This document shows positions 8,583 to 15,037 of a stretch of 46,367 bases of DNA, piece after piece. Position numbers and translations under genes: made by a program. Position 1 is the stretch's first letter. Each line of letters starts with the position of its first letter. The notes under the pieces are model-generated. The model saw nothing but the letters and a program-made list of their open reading frames with translations. It was not told where the DNA came from and did not search any database. The stretch comes from JAFGPS01 sp964628465 (GTDB lineage: Bacteria > Planctomycetota > Phycisphaerae > Sedimentisphaerales > Anaerobacaceae). Location of the stretch: assembly GCA_964628465.1 (NCBI GenBank), contig CAZVOA010000029.1, positions 1 to 46,367 of the forward strand, read 5' to 3'.

Positions 8583-9854
8583 TTAAGAGAGGATTTCAAG
8601 GCCCAATAAGGTCACATCATCGACTTCCGCCGGGCTGTATTCCTTTTCCTGGATTAATGCACTGTACTCGTCAATCATATCGAGGATCTGCATACGCTGG
8701 AGATGATTAAATTGGTCTGTAAAGCAAAATCCTGCTTTGTCATTGAAACTGCCAACGCATGATTCAGCACCATCAGAATACATAAAGATTTTATCGCCCC
8801 GCTGCAATTGAACTTTATTCTCATGAAATTCGGCCTGCTCGAAAACTCCCAGCAAAGAACCACGAACTTCCAACTGTTGAGGCTCTTTTCCCGGCCTTAT
8901 TAAAATCGGATATGGATGCCCGGCACGAGCGTATGACAATTCGAGTGTTTTTGTATTCAACAGGCAGTAACAGCAGGTCGCAAACTGGTAGCCGGAAAGT
9001 TTTTGAGCCGCCATTTTTATATTGAGTTTTTTCATTACCTCCGCGGGTGAAAAAATCCTGTAATTATTGCCTATGGTCTCTCTCATAACCAGCGCCTGTT
9101 TAATAAAAATAGTCAATAAAGCGGCTGGCATTCCATGCCCGACGACATCGGCTATATAGAAAGCAACGTGATTTTCGTCCAAACGTACAACATCATAAAT
9201 ATCCCCGGATACCCATTCAGCCGGCATAAAAAATGTAGCCCACTGAAATTTGTCATCGCTGGGAAGTGTTGAAGGAAGAAAATCCTGCTGAACCAGACCA
9301 GCCAGACGAAGCTGTTCGGACAGATTTTCCACTAATGTTTTAGTTGAAGCAAACTGTTCGGCGAGTTTGTTCTTATAAACATTATTTACCTGTTTTGGCG
9401 GAGTTGCCGGTATTATTGACATACAGGGAGACTTCTTTCTAAACGAGAGGTTCACACTTATTCTTGCCCCTAACTCTTCCATGAAAGCCGAATCAGAGGT
9501 TCTGCGAAGTGTTAAACTGTTCTTTATTGATGCCAAAGAAAAACTTTTTACAGGCTCTTCAGGCTGCTCTGTTATTAAAATTACCCCAATATTCCTGATC
9601 TCAAGAGATTCTACAATACGAACGATTTTATCTGAGAAATCAGATTTATTAATATCAATAACAACGGTTCCTACTAAATCAAGGCTGCCGCGAACTTCAG
9701 AGAAGTCATCTATGGAGAGGATGCGGTATGAGATTTTTTTTTGCTTAAACAGCTTTTTTATCTCATTCGGAATCTGGTCATGATTTGTTAAATACAGTAC
9801 ATCTGTAAAAGTATTTCCCAAATCAATCCTGCTGAGTAACTCAACTTTATCCAT
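8583..9854 (-). CDS. PP2C-type (SpoIIE/RsbU) serine phosphatase with receiver-like N-terminal domain
   Basis: A 423-residue regulator. The C-terminal ~230 residues form a PPM/SpoIIE phosphatase domain: FLPSTLP, the metal-binding VSGDIYDV, ADVVGHGMPAALL, ARAGHPYPILI and YSDGAESC. Such domains dephosphorylate anti-anti-sigma factors in partner-switching pathways. Residues 1-150 have alternating hydrophobic strands (TVVIDI, IGVILITEQ) like a receiver fold, though I see no convincing phospho-acceptor Asp, so it may be a pseudo-receiver. A short coiled-coil linker joins the two. I chose ATG 9854 (MDKVELL), preceded by GGGGAAA; the frame stays open to 9947. No anti-sigma partner is adjacent. Confidence 0.85.
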   Translation of the reverse strand: MDKVELLSRIDLGNTFTDVLYLTNHDQIPNEIKKLFKQKKISYRILSIDDFSEVRGSLDLVGTVVIDINKSDFSDKIVRIVESLEIRNIGVILITEQPEEPVKSFSLASIKNSLTLRRTSDSAFMEELGARISVNLSFRKKSPCMSIIPATPPKQVNNVYKNKLAEQFASTKTLVENLSEQLRLAGLVQQDFLPSTLPSDDKFQWATFFMPAEWVSGDIYDVVRLDENHVAFYIADVVGHGMPAALLTIFIKQALVMRETIGNNYRIFSPAEVMKKLNIKMAAQKLSGYQFATCCYCLLNTKTLELSYARAGHPYPILIRPGKEPQQLEVRGSLLGVFEQAEFHENKVQLQRGDKIFMYSDGAESCVGSFNDKAGFCFTDQFNHLQRMQILDMIDEYSALIQEKEYSPAEVDDVTLLGLEILS

Positions 9855-10057
9855 TACAACTTTTCCCCAAACGTTATAGGGCTTGTATTTGCCTGATATT
9901 TCTCTAATCAATGCCGAATTATAAGACCAAATGATTAAAAGAAGCAAATCACTGTTTATAAGCTAATTTTCGGCTTGTTTCGGGGTGTACTTTGTATTTT
10001 TTTATATTTTTTTATTTCTTATCGACAATATTGTTTCTTAACGTTTTTCCCCGATTA

Positions 10058-10340
10058 ATGCCAAGAACAAAATAATTAAATAAAGCGGATATGTTTACCA
10101 TGTACTGCACCGCGCAAACGGGCGGCTGAGGATATTTCATAAAAACGCCGATTTCATCGCTTTCGAAAAAATCCTCGCTCAAGCTATCGAACTATGTTTC
10201 AGAAAATGAAAATGATATAGAAAATAGCATAAATAAAGGTTCACAGTATGGAGAAAATGAATGGAAAATGATAGCTGTAAAAAAATGAAACTGTATTTAA
10301 CAATAAGACCAAGAAAAAGAACCAAAAAAAGTACCTGACA
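10058..10340 (+). pseudogene. Decayed REP-associated tyrosine transposase (RAYT, IS200/IS605-like)
   Basis: No intact ORF exists, but conceptual translation across lesions gives a clear family match. ATG 10058 opens MPRT. After a frameshift and a TAA (10081-10083), the frame at 10084 reads SGYVYHVLHRANGR and then continues to FIAFEKILAQAIE, the N-terminus of Y1 transposases with the HUH-like region. A large internal deletion follows. About 10240-10340 then resembles the C-terminus (YGENEWK, then RPRKRTKK). Only about 40 N-terminal and 35 C-terminal residues survive, so it is inactive. REP-like motifs lie at and after its 3' end. Confidence 0.75.
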
Positions 10341-10433
10341 CTAATGGCGGTTGTTTAAGCAAGAAAACCTTGAAACCAGCTTGAAAAACAGGGTGAAAAC
10401 TCCTTATCAGAACCGCCATTCGTACCTGACACC
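10331..10433. repeat. REP-like pair: GTACCTGACAC direct repeats with AATGGCGG/CCGCCATT inverted repeat
   Basis: GTACCTGACAC occurs at 10331-10341 and again at 10422-10432. Between the copies are TAATGGCGG (to 10350) and CCGCCATT (10413-10420), which can pair across about 60 bases. The arrangement right behind a RAYT relic is what is expected of the REP/BIME sequences those transposases act on. The rest of 10341-10645 holds only the promoter and leader of the next gene. Confidence 0.55.
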
Positions 10434-10503
10434 TTTTTCTACCCCCCAATTTTTAATAAAATACTTATTTTTTGCAATTTATATATTTTTTTTCAGAAAT
10501 TGC

Positions 10504-10531
10504 TTGACAAAAGACCATAAAATGTTAGAAT
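10504..10531 (+). promoter_or_regulatory. Sigma-70-type promoter of the PEP-CTERM gene
   Basis: TTGACA (10504-10509) and TAGAAT (10526-10531), 16 bases apart, lie about 115 bases before ATG 10646. A loose inverted repeat (TAATA-tacagtg-TATTA, about 10544-10560) lies just after the expected start site and could bind a regulator. Confidence 0.6.
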
Positions 10532-10645
10532 GGGCAAATTGAGTAATATACAGTGTATTATTATGTTATTCTTGTTTAAAATGGATATTTTAATATTAAA
10601 CAGGAATTATGTTCTTCATAATAACAATGGTAGGAGGAGTAAACA

Positions 10646-11221
10646 ATGAGAAAAATTGTGTTATTAATTGTATTGTTATTTTTAACTGTCCCAACAATGG
10701 CACTTTCAACAGGTACATTCAATGTTCCTTCAGTTGGCGCATGGACAGAAATTTATGGTGCTGGTGGACCAGGCAGCGTAGGTGCTATTCTTTCAGGCAC
10801 TCAAGCTGGTTATTGGGACTTCCAGGACATGGTATTGACATCTACAATACTTGTAAGTAATGTTAGCGGAATTTACACCTATCAAAGCACTTACATCGAT
10901 TCGACTCCAGGTTCTGGCTATAACTTGAACCTACAGGATGTACCATCTTTATGGGGTACGGGAACCCAGGTTGATGGAATGACAGCGATTGTAACAAGTA
11001 TACATGATTCATCAGGCTATATTAATGGTTACATAACTGGTTCGGGAGGTGTGATCAGTAATTTCTATGCGGACTTATCTGAAATTGGAGGAGATCCAAT
11101 AGCTCACTGGGGTCTTACCTCAAATACATCGATTTCAGTAGTCCCGGTTCCAGGTGCTATTCTTTTAGGCAGTCTTGGTGCTGGATTAGTCGGTTGGTTA
11201 CGTAAACGCAGAGCGTTGTAA
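10646..11221 (+). CDS. Secreted PEP-CTERM sorting-domain protein, hypothetical
   Basis: A 191-residue exported protein. It has a signal peptide (MRKIVLLIVLLFLTVPTMA), a Gly/Ser/Thr-rich body of alternating short strands with low charge, and a C-terminal tripartite sorting signal: VPVPGAILLGSLGAGL, then a basic end WLRKRRAL. Such tails are cut by an exosortase and the protein is displayed on, or released into, extracellular matrix. The canonical PEP is replaced by PVPGA, a variant I associate with Planctomycetota-type sorting. The start follows a strong TAGGAGGAG six bases upstream. No exosortase is in the window. The body matches no family I recognise. Confidence 0.85.
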   Translation: MRKIVLLIVLLFLTVPTMALSTGTFNVPSVGAWTEIYGAGGPGSVGAILSGTQAGYWDFQDMVLTSTILVSNVSGIYTYQSTYIDSTPGSGYNLNLQDVPSLWGTGTQVDGMTAIVTSIHDSSGYINGYITGSGGVISNFYADLSEIGGDPIAHWGLTSNTSISVVPVPGAILLGSLGAGLVGWLRKRRAL

Positions 11222-11249
11222 AAGCATTAATAATAAGTTTAGCTTAATA

Positions 11250-11282
11250 GGGCTGCGAGCATCCGCTTGCAGTCCTTTTTTT
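11250..11282 (+). terminator. Intrinsic terminator of the PEP-CTERM gene
   Basis: An 11-bp stem with two G-U pairs (GGGCTGCGAGC / GCTTGCAGTCC), loop ATCC at 11261-11264, is followed by TTTTTTT. It lies about 30 bases past the stop. Confidence 0.85.
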
Positions 11283-11402
11283 ATTTTCTCTATTGTTTTA
11301 GCAACCCTATAAATATTTACAAAATTTCGCCTATATACATCCGTGTTCCCCAAAATCCAAACGAATCCAACTCGTTTGCAAGCAGGAAAAAAACATTCTT
11401 AT

Positions 11403-12119
11403 TCATCCGGCGAAAATTGCCGAGCCGATTCTAAGAATAGTAGCTCCTTCTTCGACTGCTATTTCGTAATCGGAACTCATGCCCATACTTAACTGTGTAA
11501 ATCGCGGACCGACTATTTTTTCACCTTTCATCTCGTAAAATAACTCAGCGGCACGGGTAAAACATGAACGAACCACGTTTTTGTCGAGAGTAAGAGGCCC
11601 CATAGTCATTAAACCGACCAAATCGACATTCGGCAACGTTTCAAACTGTTCAGCAAGATGAATGGCGGCTCCAATCGGTACGCCGTATTTTTGCGGCTCG
11701 TTAGATGTGTTGACCTGAAGAAGTATTTTCGAGCGTATATTCAATTTTTTGGCTCCGGCATTAATTTCTTCCGCCAAACGAAGCGTATCTACTGAATGAA
11801 TCAGGGAAACTGAAGATAATACCTGGCGTACTTTATTTCGCTGAAGATGACCAATCATGTGCCAGTTGATTTTCCGCAATATATCAGGGTCTCTGTCTTT
11901 CAGGGTTTCCGATAATTGGGACACGACCTTTTTAAGCTGCTGTACCCTGTTTTCGCCCAATTCAGTTATTCCAAGCCGAAGAACCTCTAATATTGCATCG
12001 AACGAGGCGGACTTTGTAACCACAACGAGGTTTACATCGCTTCGCTCTCTGCCGCTCCTGGAACAGGCGGAACAGATATTTTCTTCTACACGTTTGATTC
12101 TTTCGGATATTCTATTCAT
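11403..12119 (-). CDS. YggS/PROSC-family pyridoxal-phosphate homeostasis protein
   Basis: A 238-residue single-domain PLP-binding protein of the alanine-racemase TIM-barrel fold. The family buffers free PLP and affects amino-acid and cofactor pools, with no known catalytic reaction. Visible motifs are LVVVTKSA (PLP Lys), ELGENRVQQL, WHMIGHLQRNK, VNTSNEPQKYG, GLMTMGP and the C-terminal LSMGMSSDYEIAVEEG, which holds phosphate-binding residues. The length is usual. It is transcribed alone, converging with the PEP-CTERM gene; in other genomes it often sits with division genes, but not here. Confidence 0.95.
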   Translation of the reverse strand: MNRISERIKRVEENICSACSRSGRERSDVNLVVVTKSASFDAILEVLRLGITELGENRVQQLKKVVSQLSETLKDRDPDILRKINWHMIGHLQRNKVRQVLSSVSLIHSVDTLRLAEEINAGAKKLNIRSKILLQVNTSNEPQKYGVPIGAAIHLAEQFETLPNVDLVGLMTMGPLTLDKNVVRSCFTRAAELFYEMKGEKIVGPRFTQLSMGMSSDYEIAVEEGATILRIGSAIFAG

Positions 12120-12283
12120 ATTACAGCAACTTGATATTTCTCAAATTCAACCTGATAAAAAACATATCTTAAAAATATCAAGATATTGGAATTTTTCCAG
12201 TATAAAATTATAAGAGTGGAATATTTAGCTTTTTTTCTTAATATTTTTGTAAATTCTGCGAATTAGTTCTATAGAACTTAGAA

Positions 12284-12408
12284 CCTATCCTAATAACTAT
12301 TCGCTGTCTGTCATGCTGAACGCAGTGAAGCATCTGGGTCTTGAATTATAAAACCCAGCCCAGATTCTTCGGCTTCGCCTCAGAATGACAGGAAATTATT
12401 AGGATAGG
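12284..12408. repeat. Palindromic dispersed repeat, family A
   Basis: A 125-base element bounded by perfect 13-bp inverted repeats CCTATCCTAATAA / TTATTAGGATAGG. Inside are a second pair, TGTCATGCTGA (12309-12319) and TCAGAATGACA (12380-12390), and CATCTGGG / CCCAGATTC. The inner part resembles the element at 25546-25616, so it is a dispersed non-autonomous (MITE-like) repeat. It encodes nothing. Confidence 0.8.
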
Positions 12409-12479
12409 CTCTTAATATGTTCCGGTAATAATATTTTTTGAAAATTCACATTAGAAATATAAAAAAGCTTTTTTTTACT

Positions 12480-12507
12480 TGCTTTTTCCATGAAATTTCA
12501 TATAATA
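12480..12507 (+). promoter_or_regulatory. Promoter-like pair upstream of the structured intergenic segment
   Basis: TTGCTT (12480-12485), 16 bases, then consensus TATAAT (12502-12507). No ORF follows within 250 bases, but a structured segment and a terminator do, which suggests a non-coding transcript. Consensus boxes arise easily in AT-rich DNA. Confidence 0.4.
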
Positions 12508-12513
12508 ATTTAA

Positions 12514-12729
12514 AGTTGAATATTATTAGGGGGTTTGTGATTTTGCCCTTTTATTTCTGCTTTTACCAGCAGAGAATTAACTTTGTCTTATAAGAACTTA
12601 AAGATATTTTTTTAGTTTTTTTATATATTGAGAAAAATATTGCTGTTTAAGCAATTCTAAAAACCTCGGCGAGGCAGTGTGGTAAACCGGTCTCCCCCCC
12701 AGCCGGATCCGCCTCCTCGCCCTTTTTTT
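12514..12729 (+). ncRNA. Putative small RNA (promoter-to-terminator interval)
   Basis: If the promoter at 12480-12507 is real, the transcript would run about 215 bases to the T7 run at 12723-12729. Near its start, AAAGTT (12513-12518) can pair with AACTTT (12580-12585). Within that stem are AGGG/CCCT (12529-12532 with 12547-12550) and TCTGC/GCAGA (12557-12561 with 12570-12574), which gives a compact branched domain. The 3' end is a GC-rich hairpin. It does not fit 6S, SRP, tmRNA or RNase P as far as I can judge. The function is unknown. Confidence 0.3.
12668..12729 (+). terminator. Long GC-rich hairpin with T-run, possibly bidirectional
   Basis: GGCGAGG (12668-12674) pairs with CCTCGCC (12715-12721), then CTTTTTTT. 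Inside, CCGG pairs with CCGG around a C-rich loop. On the minus strand the same stem is followed, after GAGG, by TTTTT, so it could also end the ABC-ATPase operon, whose last stop is at 12770. The 54-base hairpin is unusually large for a terminator and its 7-bp closing stem looks like a tRNA acceptor. Confidence 0.55.
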
Positions 12730-12769
12730 GCGCATTTGTATAAAATTTTATCTTATAACCTGAAAAATA

Positions 12770-13552
12770 TCATGACTTTGGCCTGATATAATATTTTTGC
12801 CCTTCTTTTTGAACGAGCATATCCATATCAAACGCCCTGCTTAATATGTCAGTCGCAAGAACCTCATTCTTCAAGCCAGATATGAGAACTTCACCGTTTT
12901 TCAGAATCATTACATTATTTATCCACGAGTCGATTTCATCTATATGATGAGTAACAAATATCATCACAGGCGCGCCACTGCGCTTTGCAAGAAGCGACAA
13001 ATCCTCAAGAAATCTTACTTTAGCCGCCGGATCGAGTCCTGCGCAAGGTTCGTCCAGGATAAGCAAACCCGGCTTATTAACCAGCGCACGAGCGATAAGT
13101 ATTCGCTGCTGTTCACCCTGTGAGAGAATACCGAATTTTCTTTGGGCGAAGTCTGAAGCGTTTACCATTGCAAGCGCATCATGCGCAAGCTGAAGGTCCT
13201 TTTCCGTTATATCGCGAAAAATCCCCATCGAGGCGTCAATGCCGGAAAGAACTATCTCCACGGCCGAATCCTTTTCCGGCAGCCTGTGTTCCAGAGCTGT
13301 ACTTACCCAGCCGATACGCTTGCGAAGTTCGCGAAGATTGCAATCGCCGTAACGCTGCTCAAAAACATGAACAGAACCTTTAGTAGGCCACTCGTAACCG
13401 GTGATGATTTTTAATAACGTGGTCTTGCCGGAACCGTTTGCGCCGAGCAATGCCCAGTGCTGATTTTTTTCGATAGACCACGAAATACCATTGAGAATAT
13501 TATTACCATTACGCTGAAAATGAATATCTTTTAATTGAACTATTGTTTTCAT
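12770..13552 (-). CDS. Stand-alone ABC transporter ATP-binding protein
   Basis: A 260-residue single ABC ATPase: Walker A GANGSGKTT near residue 37, signature LSQGEQQR, Walker B LLILDEPCAGLD and H-loop FVTHHIDEI. It has no membrane domain, and no permease is adjacent. Its architecture is like YlmA/ModF-type ATPases, so the substrate, or whether it drives transport at all, cannot be given. The first ATG is at 13552; the longer reading starts at a TTG. It is the last gene of argS-mgtE-yjbQ-ABC, 43 bases after yjbQ. Confidence 0.88.
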   Translation of the reverse strand: MKTIVQLKDIHFQRNGNNILNGISWSIEKNQHWALLGANGSGKTTLLKIITGYEWPTKGSVHVFEQRYGDCNLRELRKRIGWVSTALEHRLPEKDSAVEIVLSGIDASMGIFRDITEKDLQLAHDALAMVNASDFAQRKFGILSQGEQQRILIARALVNKPGLLILDEPCAGLDPAAKVRFLEDLSLLAKRSGAPVMIFVTHHIDEIDSWINNVMILKNGEVLISGLKNEVLATDILSRAFDMDMLVQKEGQKYYIRPKS

Positions 13553-13595
13553 TATGATACGCAATAAAGATTATTGAGAAGGAATCACCGGCTGA

Positions 13596-14006
13596 TTATT
13601 GACCACGAACCTGTACGATAACATTTCTGTTTCTTGGCCCATCGAACTCGCAGAAAAAAACAGATTGCCATGTTCCAAGCACTAAGCGGCCGTTCTTAAT
13701 CAATACCTGCTCGCTGCAGCCGATAAGCGAACTCTTGCAATGCGAATCGGAATTACCTTCGCAATGCCTGTATCCGGCACGGCGTTGCGGAAATATTTCC
13801 GCGAGAGTCAAAAGTATGTCATGCTGCACATCCGGGTCAGCGTTTTCGTTAATTGTTATACCGGCAGTCGTATGCGGGCAATATACCACTACATCACCAT
13901 CAGAAATACCAGAATCGGTTACAATGGACTGAATCTGGCTTGTAATATCAATCATCTGATTCCGGCCGCGGGTACTTAAATTAAAATTATCCTGTTTTAT
14001 TTTCAT
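13596..14006 (-). CDS. YjbQ/UPF0047 family protein
   Basis: A 136-residue protein of the secondary thiamine-phosphate synthase YjbQ family. The conserved blocks are CPHTTAGITINENADPDV (putative metal-binding His), GYRHCEGNSDSH, and LVLGTWQSVFFCEFDGPR near the C-terminus. E. coli YjbQ shows weak thiamine-phosphate synthase activity, but the physiological role is not established. I start at ATG 14006, 22 bases after the mgtE stop and behind AAAGGA. The frame is open further upstream, but the first 52 codons overlap mgtE and look non-coding. Confidence 0.92.
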   Translation of the reverse strand: MKIKQDNFNLSTRGRNQMIDITSQIQSIVTDSGISDGDVVVYCPHTTAGITINENADPDVQHDILLTLAEIFPQRRAGYRHCEGNSDSHCKSSLIGCSEQVLIKNGRLVLGTWQSVFFCEFDGPRNRNVIVQVRGQ

Positions 14007-14028
14007 TTTAAGAATCCTTTTCAAAGTT

Positions 14029-15018
14029 TCATAACAAAATTGCAGCCATTGTGAAATAGCATAATAATGTAAAAATATCCGCCATCGCAAGTGTAATCGG
14101 GCCGGAGGCAATCTTCGGATCGAGTTTAAGCGTATGCAGTAAAACAGGAATACCCAAGCCAATCAAACACGCGGAGCATATCGACAAAAAAATACCTGAA
14201 CCAATCGCCAGAGCCACCAGTGCGGCTCCCCGCCAGACCAGGGCGAATAATCCGACGATAACGCCGCTTGCAGCTCCAAGATAAATTGCTGTGCGTGCTT
14301 CACGATGAAGTGCGTTAAAAAACCATTTCAAACTCGGTTTTGATGTTCGCAGCATATGAAGAGTAAACATCATTGACTGAATACTTACGCTCTCACCCAA
14401 ACCAAGAACCAGTGTTAAAAAGAAAGCCAATGCTATGGACTGAGCTAAAGTTGTTTCATAAACGCTTGCGAGCAGTGCGCTGATTATGCCGCTGCTTATA
14501 GTTGCCAACAGCCATGGAAATCTAAAATAGAAAGCCTTGAGCGGCGAAGCGCCCTTCACCTGCTCAATGTGAACACCGACAGACTCGAAAACCGTATCGT
14601 ATTGCTGCCGTTCTGCATAATCAAAAACTTCTTCGGTAAACAAGCTTACATCTACGATGCCTATCATGCGACGCTGCTCATCAACAACCGGCAACGCAAG
14701 AAAACGGTATAATACAAAAGATTCGCAGGCATCAAAAATCGTGGCATTATGCGGTATTGAAACAACTTTATTTATCATAACTTTCGAAATTGCTTTTTCC
14801 GGTTCCTCTGTCAGCAATCGCCTGGTCGGAACAACACCTACAAGTTTTTTATCGTCGTCAAGAACATAAAAATAGACAATTCGCTCACCGATACCTACAC
14901 GGCGTATATATTCGAGGGCTTCCTTAACAGACATATCCTGACGAAATGATGGATAATCCTCGCGAATATGTGACAGGATTGGTTCATCCAAATTAAAAGT
15001 GCATAATTGCGAAACCAT
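14029..15018 (-). CDS. MgtE-like transporter: tandem CBS domains plus membrane domain, no N-terminal domain
   Basis: A 329-residue protein with two CBS domains (about 25-145) followed by five membrane segments typical of MgtE Mg2+ channels. The second membrane segment reads LGLGESVSIQSMMF where MgtE has GGNxGxQ, and the last has ASGPITLAMADIFTLL with the conserved metal-site Asp. The ~130-residue N domain that gates classical MgtE is missing. Magnesium or another divalent cation is the likely substrate, with CBS-based sensing retained. AAGGGG precedes ATG 15018, and argS ends 19 bases upstream. Confidence 0.85.
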   Translation of the reverse strand: MVSQLCTFNLDEPILSHIREDYPSFRQDMSVKEALEYIRRVGIGERIVYFYVLDDDKKLVGVVPTRRLLTEEPEKAISKVMINKVVSIPHNATIFDACESFVLYRFLALPVVDEQRRMIGIVDVSLFTEEVFDYAERQQYDTVFESVGVHIEQVKGASPLKAFYFRFPWLLATISSGIISALLASVYETTLAQSIALAFFLTLVLGLGESVSIQSMMFTLHMLRTSKPSLKWFFNALHREARTAIYLGAASGVIVGLFALVWRGAALVALAIGSGIFLSICSACLIGLGIPVLLHTLKLDPKIASGPITLAMADIFTLLCYFTMAAILL

Positions 15019-15037
15019 GATATCCCCTTATTAAATA

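Larger units (their letters stand above)
12120..12769. other. 650-base region without a protein gene
   Basis: No credible coding frame is present. The region holds the palindromic repeat at 12284-12408, a promoter-like pair at 12480-12507, a stretch with nested inverted repeats and a GC-rich hairpin with T-run at 12668-12729. The short 40-base GC-rich block stands out against AT-rich surroundings. Confidence 0.7.

Noticed and set aside
8583..9947. The RsbU-type gene could begin at 9947.
   Set aside because: The first 31 codons do not resemble the receiver-like domain, and ATG 9854 has a plausible SD (GGGGAAA).
10331..10433. A CRISPR array, because of the repeated GTACCTGACAC.
   Set aside because: Only two copies, with unequal context and no cas genes; no CRISPR array was seen anywhere in the window.
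12668..12721. An intact tRNA gene.
   Set aside because: There is no T-arm and no GTTCGAATC-like sequence, and the anticodon-like loop is too long, so I list it only as a hairpin.
13596..14162. The long form of YjbQ with 52 extra N-terminal codons.
   Set aside because: The extension overlaps the transporter gene in another frame and is rich in Arg/Trp/Leu with no family similarity; ATG 14006 has an SD.
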